A stretch of 64,000 nucleotides of DNA from Malaya genurostris (taxonomy: Eukaryota; Arthropoda; Insecta; Diptera; Culicidae). The stretch spans positions 5,329,001 to 5,393,000 of the forward strand of contig NC_080571.1 of assembly GCF_030247185.1 (NCBI RefSeq), written 5' to 3'. Numbering within the stretch: position 1 is the stretch's first letter; each line of letters opens with the position of its first letter. A program made the translations under genes and the position numbers. A model generated the notes under the pieces. It was not told where the DNA came from, did no database searches, and was given only the letters and a program-made list of their open reading frames with translations. Of the stretch, positions 32,801 through 41,030 are shown piece after piece.

Positions 32801-33176
32801 TACACTGCAGGTAAGAAGTTCGATCGTTTCCGCCATTATCCGAGTTGTAACTTTAATCTCTCATTTGTTTCGTCAGTTTGGGAACAGATAAAAGTTCCCT
32901 CTTTGTTGCCATGTGCATACTAGTTATGCAACTCAAAACCGAAAAACGAATCGACATCTGTTCGGTTGTGAGAAAGCTTCGAGCACAACGTAGTTTAATG
33001 ATTGAAACATATGTAAGTATTCCTGTGTGCATGTGAAATTAAAACATTCTAAAGTAGCCTTAAACTGTTTTTCTATATTCCATCTCAAACAGGCACAATA
33101 CGAATTTTTGCATAGGGCTATTGTAAATTTTGCAGACTTATACAAAATCTCGTTAGGCATAGCTTCCGACTGTTGA
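14182..33176 (+). CDS. Ptp69D: Receptor-type tyrosine phosphatase Ptp69D, 12 coding exons
   Basis: The joined exons encode 1,497 residues; Drosophila Ptp69D is similar in length and domain order. A signal peptide occupies residues 1-28. Ig1 is paired by Cys47-Cys134 and Ig2 by Cys180-Cys240. Three FN3 domains lie at about 266-358, 363-460 and 467-574, followed by a membrane-proximal region and a TM helix at about 821-847. PTP domain D1 (about 890-1190) has the signature HCSAGVGRTG with Cys1131. D2 (about 1235-1490) has HCSLGTDKSS with Cys1424 but Lys for the P-loop Arg, and WPT instead of WPD, so it is probably catalytically dead. In flies this receptor acts on axon surfaces in motor and retinal axon guidance; here that role is inferred from orthology. 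All introns are GT-AG and phases agree. Confidence 0.94.
14990..15098 (+). CDS. Ptp69D: Ptp69D exon 2 (first half of Ig1)
   Basis: The acceptor is TTTCGTTTTAG|C and the donor is AGCAG|GTGAGT. It encodes EPRYFLAGRNGTLACKFTGA and then VWHKNGKNLTDS. Cys47 and Trp are the Ig B- and C-strand landmarks. Confidence 0.92.
15099..16170 (+). other. Intron 2, first part
   Basis: This is the start of the 4.6-kb intron 2. No gene or element was recognised before the hAT MITE that begins at 16171. Confidence 0.5.
16171..16432. mobile_element. Palindrome-rich hAT MITE in intron 2
   Basis: The ends are TAAGGATGTCG and, inverted, TAGGGATGTCG. Perfect 8-bp duplications CTTATGTC lie at 16163-16170 and 16433-16440. 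The 262-bp interior consists of two direct copies of a block with CGAATAATCGAGTAATCGAT and AGCCCAGATAATC-like words, each rich in the palindrome ATCGAT. There is no coding capacity. Confidence 0.9.
16860..17085. repeat. Diverged foldback-family copy in intron 2
   Basis: GTCTTTGTTCACTTTCTCCT then TCGATTATT occurs at about 16895-16928. A loosely inverted counterpart (GAAGTAAATGAAGAGAAACTG) lies at about 17048-17068. The same words form the arms of the better-preserved hairpin at 38390-38680. Confidence 0.45.
17260..18360 (-). mobile_element. ITmD37E-type Tc1/mariner element in intron 2
   Basis: This element, inserted antisense to Ptp69D, contains a degenerate transposase whose D-to-E spacing is 37 residues. 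That spacing is the hallmark of the ITmD37E family, described from mosquitoes. A sequence GAGTGTATCGAAAATAAGCT at about 17261-17280 could be one terminus. I could not find its inverted partner, so the borders are approximate. Confidence 0.75.
17296..18327 (-). pseudogene. ITmD37E transposase pseudogene
   Basis: The minus frame from 18327 begins MAKGFGIHHASVKTIINKFG, an HTH of Tc1 type, and continues with a GRGRKPGSSNPKL GRPR-like linker before frameshifts. The frame from 18014 carries the first catalytic Asp in ACVLMNDATYVKED, the second in LFWPDLASTHCAKT, and ends at PQIRPI. The next codon, where the catalytic Glu belongs, is a TAG (complement of 17571-17573). The downstream KRVFKKTGKAAENMQEFKKN continues in another frame (17694-17296). 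It is inactive. Confidence 0.87.
18930..19160 (-). repeat. Family A fragment in intron 2
   Basis: CGCCTTTCTATCAATCACTG, then AACCGAGGTCCAGAGGACCG, matches the inverted 3' part of family A seen at 58815-58900. It is diverged and partial. Confidence 0.6.
19161..19700 (+). other. End of intron 2 with an unclassified repeat
   Basis: AT-rich sequence. Positions 19530-19590 (CATACTGAAGCCATGTGCAA then GTTTCAGCCAAATCGGAGAA) resemble a widespread insect interspersed repeat as far as I remember. The intron ends in a long T tract and CAG at 19700. Confidence 0.4.
19701..21598 (+). CDS. Ptp69D: Ptp69D exon 3 (Ig1 end, Ig2, FN3 1-3, membrane-proximal part)
   Basis: An unusually long 1,898-nt exon with acceptor TTTTTCAG|T and donor CTAGTG|GTAAGT. 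It encodes DTGNYTCHG, the Ig1 Cys134, then Ig2 with VELFCVI and GTYSCNV. The FN3 domains carry landmark residues such as YLNWTV, TITIGWAPPP and VRIHWDQP. There are many N-x-S/T glycosylation sequons. Reading past the donor adds a hydrophobic tail and a stop at 21655-21657. Confidence 0.95.
21599..21680 (+). promoter_or_regulatory. Possible intronic poly(A) site creating a short isoform
   Basis: If the exon 3 donor is not used, translation continues as GKFIIIIINVVLAVFVSKR and stops at 21655-21657. An AATAAA lies at 21673-21678 and a T/G-rich stretch follows. The predicted 719-residue product would have the ectodomain and a hydrophobic C terminus but no phosphatase. This may be coincidence; there is no transcript evidence. 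Confidence 0.35.
22135..22270 (+). mobile_element. tRNA-related SINE in intron 3
   Basis: A box-A-like GGGTAAGTCGATGCC at 22149-22163 and box-B-like GGGTTTGATTCC at 22183-22194 head the element. The body then reads TTTTTCTGGCCTGATGAGGC, AATGATCTAAAGGTTAAAACC and a tail with TATAATCAAAACC. This matches the split SINE at 11935-13150. The name Twin-like is from memory. Confidence 0.72.
22271..23818 (+). other. Intron 3, middle part
   Basis: AT-rich intronic DNA. No gene or element was recognised; the short open frames on either strand have no recognisable motifs. Confidence 0.45.
23821..23850. repeat. (GT)15 microsatellite in intron 3
   Basis: Fifteen uninterrupted GT dinucleotides. A likely polymorphic marker. 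Confidence 0.97.
24189..24376. mobile_element. 188-bp hAT MITE of the CAGAGATGCCA family
   Basis: The ends CAGAGATACCA and TGGCATCTCTG match the element at 11999-13086. The flanks GTGATATG (24181-24188) and GTGACATG (24377-24384) agree at 7 of 8 positions. The left interior repeats CTGCAAATTTATCTGTAAAT. It is non-coding and is probably an internal-deletion relative. Confidence 0.85.
24461..24682 (+). other. Unrecognised small open frame in intron 3
   Basis: A 73-codon frame (MATSNKFSQSRKMNFNALFN..) with codon-like composition stands out from the AT-rich intron. A second frame over 24605-24715 reads KAPPSKSLAKRAKAKSPSDN.., basic and serine-rich, suggesting a frameshifted remnant of a coding sequence. 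It may be a retro-processed gene fragment. No family was recognised. Confidence 0.3.
24683..25354 (+). other. End of intron 3
   Basis: Nothing was recognised apart from the acceptor TTTCCAG at 25354. Confidence 0.45.
25355..25600 (+). CDS. Ptp69D: Ptp69D exon 4 (membrane-proximal region)
   Basis: The acceptor is TTTCCAG|CC and the donor is GTTGTAG|GTACGA. It encodes a Thr-rich, probably O-glycosylated stretch (PNTTTATTAPSPTRTG), an SHDKRDVNDYSYYDSG segment and an N-glycosylation site, SNYT. It is 246 nt and phase 1 at both ends. Confidence 0.92.
25669..25927 (+). CDS. Ptp69D: Ptp69D exon 5 (transmembrane segment)
   Basis: The intron before it is only 68 bp. The exon encodes the juxtamembrane RYISTFSEYFQEMNAG and the membrane helix LNIVIQILCGLILIVLLVLL (within residues 821-847), then a basic stop-transfer HKHFSK. 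The donor is CTTCG|GTAAGT. Confidence 0.94.
25991..26594 (+). CDS. Ptp69D: Ptp69D exon 6 (start of PTP D1)
   Basis: It encodes the start of D1: NIHKNRYPDIKSYDQTRVKL (the pTyr-loop NRY), DYINANFVIGY, FICAQGPMDSTIVDFWRMIW and the core IIVMLTNLEE. The donor TTT|GTTAGC is weaker than the others, and the next intron is 48 bp, about the minimum length. The join restores the frame to VTKRN. Confidence 0.88.
26643..26963 (+). CDS. Ptp69D: Ptp69D exon 7 (D1 catalytic P-loop)
   Basis: It contains the signature VHCSAGVGRTG with the nucleophile Cys1131 and the P-loop Arg. The WPD-loop position reads WKDF, keeping the general-acid Asp (Asp1099) but not the Pro. It ends FLVQSL before GTAGGT. 321 nt, phase 0. 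Confidence 0.94.
27028..27180 (+). CDS. Ptp69D: Ptp69D exon 8 (end of D1, linker)
   Basis: It encodes KQYIFLYRALTELAYFGDTE, the Q-loop side of D1, and the start of the inter-domain linker (CKLEAQFQ). The donor CAG|GTGGGT opens a 5-kb intron. Confidence 0.93.
27522..28960 (-). pseudogene. LINE ORF2 endonuclease part, interrupted
   Basis: The AP-endonuclease motifs are LNILNWNARFLKSSEDECYN, IAIVTETFL with the catalytic Glu, and YFIAGAYLPF. After a 487-bp hAT insertion comes FVIGDLNVQ with a stop codon, then TIDLVLTDQS and LDSDHLPVTF with the SDH motif. The frame ends in an NLKNVRRRQYQRSRD-like linker. The reverse transcriptase that should follow is missing. Confidence 0.84.
28079..28565. mobile_element. 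hAT MITE inside the LINE endonuclease
   Basis: The ends are CAGTGATGGCC and, inverted, CAGTGATGTCC. Perfect 8-bp duplications CTTGTGAG lie at 28071-28078 and 28566-28573. The 487-bp interior is rich in CACACG and GCTGGCTCATG-type short repeats. It has no coding capacity. Removing it and one duplication reconnects the endonuclease frame. Confidence 0.93.
29084..30526 (-). pseudogene. LINE ORF1 (gag-like, CCHC knuckles)
   Basis: The frames at 30526-30239, 30232-29855 and 29689-29084 make up one gag-like protein broken by stops and frameshifts. The middle part has a nucleic-acid-binding fold region (KAVLKGLSNDQSTDEIKNEL). The C-terminal part has zinc knuckles of the form C-x2-C-x3-GKSH-x4-C (IRCLNCGKSHSKDVCPM) and FSCSNCDGNHKTNYLKC, then a Ser/Asn-rich tail with a repeated SSSSN-type motif. 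Confidence 0.82.
31020..31300 (+). repeat. Family A copy in intron 8
   Basis: It carries CCGGAAGTCGGATCCGGATG, CGGTTCAGCCATCTCTGAGA, a CATACATAC microsatellite, TCCGGGCATTGG and the terminal TATCTATATGAGAAAG. It is the 3' half of family A. Confidence 0.75.
31530..31770 (+). pseudogene. LINE reverse transcriptase C-terminal fragment
   Basis: The + strand reads NHELYQVY.HADIRRLIKHG then RLQRAGHVVRIPKER with in-frame stops. This matches the familiar tail of LINE polyproteins (..RLRWAGHVVRM..). It is short, degraded and in intron 8. Confidence 0.55.
32164..32454 (+). CDS. Ptp69D: Ptp69D exon 9 (start of PTP D2)
   Basis: The acceptor is ATTTTAG|CGA. It encodes RIKSFQEDTRRTTAIGGSED, a D2 start with DKNRVILAPIPG, then CTYINASFIDGY, FIITQDPMENTIFDFWRMIF and IKTIVMFSE. 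291 nt, phase 0. Confidence 0.94.
32512..32810 (+). CDS. Ptp69D: Ptp69D exon 10 (D2 core)
   Basis: It encodes KCPRYWADEEMQYENLLVTY and FQYNGWPTVEGEVPEV. In the WPD position the general-acid Asp is Thr. It ends within the signature at VHC (Cys1424) before CAG|GTAAGA. Confidence 0.94.
32877..33012 (+). CDS. Ptp69D: Ptp69D exon 11 (D2 P-loop)
   Basis: It completes the P-loop as CSLGTDKSSLFVAMCILVMQ. The invariant Arg of C-x5-R is Lys. It continues RIDICSVVRKLRAQRSLMIE and ends at TAT|GTAAGT. Confidence 0.94.
33093..33176 (+). CDS. Ptp69D: Ptp69D exon 12 (C terminus)
   Basis: The acceptor is AAACAG|GCA. It encodes AQYEFLHRAIVNFADLYKIS then LGIASDC and TGA at 33174-33176. The join gives ETYAQYEFLHRAI, a standard end for a PTP domain. 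Confidence 0.93.
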   Translation, partial: AQYEFLHRAIVNFADLYKISLGIASDC

Positions 33177-34500
33177 TAAGCTGATTAAGTGATACAAAAA
33201 AAAACACTCAACAACAATACACTAAGATTACATACGCCGCGAATCTCAACTCTAAGATAATCCAATCACGACGCCACCTGCAACCCCCGCAAAAGTGGAT
33301 AATTTAGCCACTAGCAAATGAGGCACTTTTTGCTTGCAGACAAACGCTGCGCTTCAAGTGAGTGTATATGTGTGGGTGTGGTTGCGCGCTTTCATGTATG
33401 TAATTATTAGCTTATTTTTAAGTAAAACAAAAATTCTAGTGCATGGGTCGATCCGACCACCTCTCCGTTAACGAAAGCGTACCAAATGCCGCGTTGGACG
33501 GACAATGAGATTAGTCTACCAATCAACCAATCTGTGTAGTGCAAGAGAGCAAAGATTTGTTTTTAAATTTTATACTAATTTTAATCCTAACTTGAAAAAC
33601 CACATCCTTTTAGCAATAGGAAAATATATAAAAAAAAAACAAATCTTCCCTAATTCTTTCGCTTAGATCAACATTGAAAATCTTGTCATGTTTGGTTGTT
33701 GAAACATCCTAACGAAAAACTGAATAGTTATCATCAAGAAGAGAAAAAATCTAAACTACTGGAAGAAAAGCAGGTACTTTTTATACTAACCCAGACAGTA
33801 GAACGAAAGGATGGACATCCTTTCTCTCCCTTCGCTGAAGTTTGAACGAAAGAAAAGTCGCGACACATGACTAGTTTAGGTCATAAGGAAAACGATAACA
33901 AGTGAAGGAAGATAATCAGGAGCGACCAGCAACAAAAGTGTGTGATCAAAAAGTAAAAAAAAAAAAATCTAGGAAATAGCGGATTGTCAAACGTTAGGAG
34001 CTGATAATATTAAAAGAAAAAGTCTAGTTATTTTTCATGTTGAAAAATGCAAAATGGGCAAACGCGGAAACCCAAGTAACAAGAGAGAAATAAAACAATA
34101 TGACACTAAAAGTAAGGCAGAAGATGCAAAATATACCTCTATCTGTGTGTAAAAGTCAATAACTATAAAGGTATCTGTACCAGTATGATATTTCTATGAG
34201 TAACAAATAACAAGCAGAAAACGAAACAAATCAGAGCACTGTTAGGTAAACGGTCAGGCGCATGCGGACACGAAACAGTTAAGCGAACATAGGGGAACTC
34301 CAGTTTGTACTGAAACTACAATTTACTACACACTATAATGTTTGTATTTATCAAAAAAAAGCTATCGAAAATGATAAGTGAAGATTAAACTTGTGTATAA
34401 AATGAGAATTTAATTATTTTCTACATCCGAACAACCCTCCTTAGATCAATGACTGCACTGTTAAAAAGTAACGATTGACTAATAAAAATTACTTAGACAT
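33177..34500 (+). other. Probable Ptp69D 3' UTR
   Basis: A stretch after the stop with little repeat content. AATAAA signals lie at 34089-34094 and 34481-34486, among others. The true cleavage site cannot be chosen by eye. Confidence 0.5.
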
Positions 34501-35480
34501 TAGTATTGGGCATTAATACTATTCCAACTCGAACTAAATATCTCAACAGCATGATAACCATCATTGACGGTCGCCCCCATCTCCATCGTTCACAGGGAAG
34601 GTAAAATAATAAGTAGGAAAGGAAATGTAAAGCTGATGTTTAGTTATCATTCCGAACTTGTCAGCAATAATATTGCTGTTAGTGATCATGCTTGAATCAT
34701 GAATTGCCGAGTAATCAGTAATCGAACGAAGAAAGAATTTTACTTTACTATAGTATGAAATAATTATCACAAAAGCAAAGGATGGAGAAAGAGAGTGTTT
34801 AATTAATGCTCAGTTTAATTCAGAATACAAAAAAGATAAACAAATCCCAAAAGTAAACATCACTGCTAAAAGCATTGGTTTCCAGTGCTTCTCAACGCCT
34901 CCAAGGCCATCGTGGCCCCCAGGCCAGAAATTTTTCAGGGTGCTCGGAAATTCGAAAATCAAATTTTTTTTCTTCATTATGAAAAAATATGATAAAATCG
35001 CATTTAGTATGTGCATTATTGTATTAAAAATCTCTTAATTCAACGATATTCCCATGCCCACACATTTTAAAGAAACTTCTCATTTCCATAATATTGCAGT
35101 CCCTCCGGCCTAAATTCCATATCGAAGGCTCTGGTCGCCACTATCTGGAAGTAAGCAGTTCGAAAATTGTTCAATGCTGCTGTTACAGCGACGCGAAAAC
35201 TAAGCGAATGCTCCTAAAGTCTATCGAACAGCGACAGCAGATCTCACTCTAACTAATGGTTTTCGTATATAAGATAACTAATGGAGCTGAGATGAATGAG
35301 TCTACCGTTACCCTGATATATTTTCCAGCATCATCAGAAATGGCGACGTGGCGCACTACAAAATCGAGATGACAAATGTCTTGCCAGATTTCAGCTAATG
35401 TCTGTTCTTAATCTCGACAAACGGATTGGATGATTTCGGTATATTTGGTGTTTACAGAAAAATTCAACAACTTTGGCAAA
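34501..35480. other. Non-coding stretch with old repeats
   Basis: Positions 34570-34640 resemble 1360-1430. Positions 35052-35085 recur at 4913-4945. Positions 35160-35290 (with TCTATCGAACAGCGACAGCA and GATCTCACTCT) resemble the reverse complement of 48040-48180. No gene was recognised. Confidence 0.5.
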
Positions 35481-35608
35481 ACCTGTTTTAATCCACCTAG
35501 TGGTGTAATGATGACTTTCTAATGTATAATATTGTGGTATTTTATTCAAAAAATTTCTCTTCTATTTTTGAAAAAAAACAACAATCAGTGAAATGTCGCG
35601 TTACCGAT
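35480..35608 (+). repeat. Family A 5' fragment
   Basis: It starts CCTGTTTTAATCCACCTAGT, then GGTGTAATGATG and ATAATATTGTGGTATTTTAT, the order seen at 56312-56370 plus 57300-57320. The next element interrupts it. Confidence 0.8.
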
Positions 35609-36132
35609 CTACACCCTCATTCTACATAACTCAAAATTGAGTGACACACCACTCAAATTCACAAAAAGTGCACGTACTCTAAACTTGAGTTTCCACCTAT
35701 CTACACATTTTTGAGTTAAGAGTCTAAGCTTTCAAAATTTGAGTATTTTTTACTCTAAATATGGAAAAAATATTTTTTTCAAGTTTTGAGTGAGTTTAAC
35801 TGAAAACTTGAAATCCTTGCACTCAGAATTAAAACATTCTTATTCTTATACAAAGTCATTCTTTTTTTTTTCAAACAGATAGTCCAGAAAAGCATTTCAA
35901 ACCCGTTTCCTTTTGACCGGTTTGGAGTCAAAATTGAACGAAAATTGAAGTATTTTTTTCACTCAAATGCTTGAAAACTCAACGCTTACTCTATTGTATG
36001 AATAAATGCGAAAGAACTCATGGCCTGAGCAAATTTTACTCAAATCCATACTCAAATTTTGACATATTGTTCCAGTTTATGAATTTGAGTAATCGCAACT
36101 CAAACCATGAGTTATGTTCAAAGAGCGTGTAG
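35609..36132. mobile_element. 524-bp MITE with imperfect TIRs
   Basis: The left CTACACCCTCATTCTACATA then ACTCA mirrors the right end, whose inverse reads CTACACGCTCTTTGAACATA then ACTCA. The interior is rich in ACTCAAA and TTGAGT words. No clear target duplication was seen. Confidence 0.7.
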
Positions 36133-37159
36133 GTAATTCGGCATTTCATAATGCCGTGTTCGAGAATCGCTTTCAACTGTGTAGCGATACGACCATGGAA
36201 TACGACGAAACCAAAAATGTAAAATTTAGTTTTCACCATAAAGTATAAAAAAAGATTAAATCAAAATCATAACAATCTCACCGACTACATCATTCCTGTC
36301 AAATTTTCATTTGGTATCATTCACTTCATAAGCCAGCCTAATTGAATACAACACAGGTTTCGTAATTTTTCCTACGAATCACGCAAAATAAAATGAATAA
36401 TAAATAATTGAAAAAGCACTTCTATTTAGCATAGAAACTCCACGTATTTACCATTATAAAGTCTTCATTAATCACACTCTATAAAAACCGAGCAAAAAAG
36501 ATTTTTCGAAAATTTTTGACGGAGCGAACGTTTGATTCGAATGCTTACTGCGATCGTTTTCTTTTTTACTGGCCCCAAAGTGATTGATTTCATTGTCTTA
36601 TGATAGACGCGAATGACAGTACACTGTCTCACAAAGATCTACAAAACATTGACTGGACCAGTTATTTTATATAGCAATGAAATCTGGATTTCGTGTTTCG
36701 TCCCATACGGCCACAAGTCGCATACAGTCGACCCGAAAAATTAAAGTACCGTGGCCTCGAGCAATACAGGTATGTATCTTCCACCTGTTGCGGTAAGAGC
36801 AATCGATTCCGCGTACACGTTTGAGATTAGGTTTTGGAATCCTTACCCTTTGAATGATTACTTGATCTGTAAGGATATTGCTCGAGATAACGAAAATTTC
36901 AGAGTTCCAATTGATCAAAGTGAACCCTCATGCATACAATTACAACCCTAGTAACCACGACGCATTATAACCCAACATTATTTCAGTTTCTAAAATTCGC
37001 GTATTCATTAAACTCTACGGACATAAATTATAAATGCAATGATGCAATATGAGCGCCTGAATAATATTTAACAAATAAAATATTGATAAAATTATTTAAT
37101 ATTCAACATAATTTCACGAATATCACTATTAATGCTGTTGATGGCGTATTATTTTTATA
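36133..37159. other. Non-coding stretch
   Basis: Positions 36405-36480 resemble 1171-1255. The remainder is AT-rich with no gene recognised. Confidence 0.4.
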
Positions 37160-37576
37160 TTCACCCCGATTCTGCAATCCGACGGATTTGTGATACGAAC
37201 GAATCTACACTTTCGTTCGAGTTCGAATTTTGCATTCTTTATTCCGTTCGACTTGTATGATTCGATCGACTCTCGTTCGGGAACACTTGAAATTTCGAAC
37301 ACTAACCATCAAAGCTGTCAGCACTACTTACACGTTCTATATTATTTATATTATTCATTTCTTAGTAAACGAAACCGTCACACTTGTATAAACAAATTAG
37401 AACGATTCAAAACCGAACAGAAATAATACATACGCAAGTCGATCGAGTAATTCGAAAATTTAACAACTCAAACGAATGATATTCGAGTTCATACCCAACT
37501 CGAACGGAATGCAGAATGGAAATTGCACATTCGATCGGAATATCTCGAATCGATCGACGTACAGAATAGGGGTGAA
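37160..37576. mobile_element. 417-bp TA-flanked MITE (complete copy)
   Basis: The ends TTCACCCCGATTCTG and CAGAATAGGGGTGAA are inverted repeats bounded by TA on each side, as in Tc1/mariner-type MITEs. The interior is rich in TCGAACG-type words. The copy at 2085-2440 is the same family in reverse orientation. The 78-codon frame inside is incidental. Confidence 0.88.
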
Positions 37577-38389
37577 TAATCTTACTTTATCACTCTACAA
37601 GCGTTGCAGTGTTTTCACATGTGATTGAAGTAAACAATAGCAAAATTTTAACATAAGTTGTTTCCGAAAATTTTGAAGTAAGAAAAAGACAAATTTCCAT
37701 CGGTAATCCAATTTATTTCTGTACTACCGAAAACTACAGGTAAATAAAGCCAAAAAAGCTGTAAATTATAGAGCTTATCTACTTTTTATCAACACAGTAA
37801 ATCACCAGCATTGATTTAATGCAACTATTCAATTTTCTTGCACTGTTATCAAGTTTCGTTAATTACATTTAGAATACAAATTAACTGAACATTGCATTGG
37901 AAATGTGCAACGATATAATACATATGGTTTCTTGGGAATGTGTAGAGTGTTAAACATGTCCTACAACATCACTGCCAACGAGAAGTAGAATAAGAGGGAA
38001 GACAGATGAATGAACTTGCGAAAAAATCGTCTGATGCTTGACTCGAACCCATTCATTGCCCACTTATCTAATGAACTTTGGCTTATATTTTCCAAATGAC
38101 AGTTTTCGTAAAGGATGGTGCTATTGATGCTCCTGATAATGTATTTTTTTCATATGATAAGTGAGGAGAATTTTTTACTCAGGAGATCCTATACCTTCTT
38201 ACTGAGGGCTGAGGCCAATAGGTCGCGTATAACCACGTGACTCACTCTGCGTATTACATTTCTCTCCATGCTCTCTCGCATATGTGCAAAATGACTCTCG
38301 ATGGGCCGGGTAGCCAAGAAAGTTTTAATATTTTCGATTACAAGTTTGAATACATCACATAAAATCCAATAAAGCTACCGCTTGTTTGG
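37577..38389. other. Unannotated AT-rich stretch
   Basis: No gene, RNA or clear repeat was recognised. Confidence 0.35.
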
Positions 38390-38680
38390 CAGCCTTTCTG
38401 AGCCGAGTTTATTTCTGTATGAAATGTTCAAAACGACGAATGTAACAATGAGAAATTCTCTTTGTGTACTTTCTCTTTCGCTTATTGCGAAACATTCCTG
38501 CTTTTTTCGGTAGTTTCTTCATTGCATGATAGCTTTAGTTATTATCATCGGTAAATAATTGGAGTGAAGGATTGCCAAGAGTACCGTAATAATCGAAAGA
38601 GAAAGTAAACAAAGAGAATCTCTCATTGTTACATTCGTCGTTTTGAACATTTCATGCAGATTTCTCTCTCAGGAAACTGG
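38390..38680. mobile_element. Foldback element with ~90-bp arms
   Basis: The left arm (about 38390-38490) contains ATGAAATGTTCAAAACGACG, AATGTAACAATGAGA and CTCTTTGT.TACTTTCTCTT. The right arm (about 38587-38680) is its inverse with few differences. The loop is about 100 bp. Single arms or weaker copies occur at 13311-13353, 16895-17070 and 39920-40110. Confidence 0.85.
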
Positions 38681-41030
38681 AACAGAAAACATGGCGCGTG
38701 CACAGAAATCGACTTACCTTCACAAAAATAACATTCACTTTATTTTTATCGCGACAACAACTATGTTTTGATTCACTAATCGCATCTAAATCAAATTATC
38801 TAGACATTGTCAGAATAGATTTTTGATCCGTGCTTTTAAAGGCGAGATATTCAATGAACAAGTTGAAAGTTGTCGTTTTCAGCTAAGCAATTCTTCCTTC
38901 AGAAAATAGACTTTCTCGATCGCTAAAGTCAATGAATCATTCTGAAATTTTCACAGAATAATCTAAACTAATTTTCTAAGAGATTGTCAGTTGGGTTTTT
39001 TGATATTCGTCACAGTTTCTGAGAAAATCATATTTAAAGCGTGAAAATAGCCCTCGAAATCACCCTAAAACACATTGACCTCAGCCCTTAATTTCCTTTA
39101 CCGAACTCAGTAATATTTTTACCGACTTTTACTCAGCTGAACGCACCGCAATAAGTTCAGTAATTTATTTATTGAAGAACGTTCCGTAAAACTGAAGTTT
39201 GCTCGAGCTATCGTTTTTCACTATACTGATCAGTAATTTGTGATGAGGGTTCGATAATATTATACTGTTTAGTCAGCACGGGAAGATAACTGAACGTATT
39301 CTCAAAAACAACCAATTAGTTCAGTTATTTGTACAGTTCAGTACAGTATGAAATCAACATTGAATATTTACTTTGATGTTTGAAAATGTTCGGAAAACAC
39401 ACACCAAAACAATTGAAATTCCAATGCATTTTGTTATTTATTTAATATATAAATATTTTTCTATAAAATTAAATCCAAACTTCGTCGAAAATATTCCCCA
39501 CTTGTTGTTGTAAGCGTTCCGACTCCAAACAGTTTATCTGCAAGGTGGCTTTTATAGTTAAACACTACAAAGCACTGGCACAACAATCCAAAGTAATACA
39601 GAATGTCGCTCTTTACTGGAATTAAGTGAACACGCCAACAAATAGCTTCGCCATCAGTTTTATAAATTACATTTGAAAATCTGGATTTATTTCGGGAAAC
39701 GGGTCATCAACCTGAAATAAAACAGATTTAATATAAATTTAAACATAATGTATATTTATATTAATAGTGATTGCGGATGTCGTCCAAGCCTTTCTACATA
39801 ACCGAAAACTGACTTCCGACTTTCCGCAAAAACATTACCGAACTGAAAATTCGAAAATAAGTGTGTACCTAAATTTATTTCAAAAATTTGGTTGATTTTT
39901 CAAACGGTCGTACATATAAGCAAAGGAGAGTTTCTCTATGTTTATTTGATCATCTATTAAAACTGATTTCTACGTTCACCACTTAAATGTCTGTATCAAA
40001 TGATACCCGAAAGATTCGCCTTTCGATCAGTACTGCACGAAAATATTTATAATTGCGTCCGAATAACCTTAGGAGAAAGTAAACAAAAAGAATCTGTCAC
40101 TGGAGTGTACGGTATTTGAAAAATTAACTGAGATTGGAATGACTTCTAGAAAGGCATTTTCATTCTAGGCAGATTAGGATTCCGGTTTTTTCTTAAATAA
40201 TCGACCTATGCGCAGAAAAGAATACTGCATTAATTTCGAGTAATTCTAGCGTTTTTTTGTGTGAATATTTTTCTGTGTCTATCAAGGGTGTCATAAATAA
40301 ATACTCCAATTTTTTTTTCATTAGGGGTGCACATTTTGTTTGGCATGTTTTCATGTACATGTATATTAGCTCTGCCCACGATAGCCGTTTTTACATACAC
40401 CAAGCTGAAAAAACTAAACATAAACAATAAATGGCCCTTAAGCTCCGCCTTCGTTTGATGCCAAACGAAAATGTATCGAAGGGACGACGCGCAACGCAAA
40501 CCCGGAGTGTAACGAACCTGAAGCATTTTTGTCAGAGCACTTTTATCGGTTACAAAGAAAACAACCCCGCTGAAGGCAGTGGGCAGATTCAATATTGAAA
40601 TTAGAACAAAATAAGAGCACTACTTTAAATAGAAATTTTCAAATTTACTTCAAATTGGCACGTCAGTAGATGCTTTCCATCTAACGAAATGAAACACAAA
40701 AAGAAAAATGGACTACTTTGTGGCGGCCAATTGAACTGACCAATGGTGAAGCGCTGGTCAGTAAGCAGAAAGTGGAAAGCAAAATAAAAGAAAGAGACGA
40801 AGAAAGAACAACTAAAAACTCCACCCTCGGCTTGCAGTGATGACTGGTAAATGGGAAACTATTATCTAGAAATTTATATTCAGAAATGGCTGTGAATTTC
40901 CAAATTATATTATAGTTGAATTGAAGGACATAAACTTTCGAATGTAATTTTGTTCAATAATAATTTGAAAAAAAAATAAAAGCTGATTCCTATACATTCC
41001 AGTTTCTTTTTAAAACGGATTTTTGAGAGA
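38681..41030. other. Non-coding stretch with repeats and a 120-codon frame
   Basis: Positions 39920-40110 carry a diverged foldback copy. Positions 39095-39350 repeat ACTCAGTAA, TTCAGTTA and TTCAGTA words, a possible decayed TIR element. On the minus strand, 40592-40230 holds a 120-codon frame (with SSLRYIFVWHQTKAELKGHL). I remember similar sequence as repetitive in mosquito genomes, so I take it as part of an unclassified repeat, not a gene. Confidence 0.35.

Noticed and set aside
40230..40592. A 120-codon minus-strand frame
   Set aside because: It resembles sequence I recall as repetitive in mosquitoes and has no recognisable domain; treated as part of an unclassified repeat.
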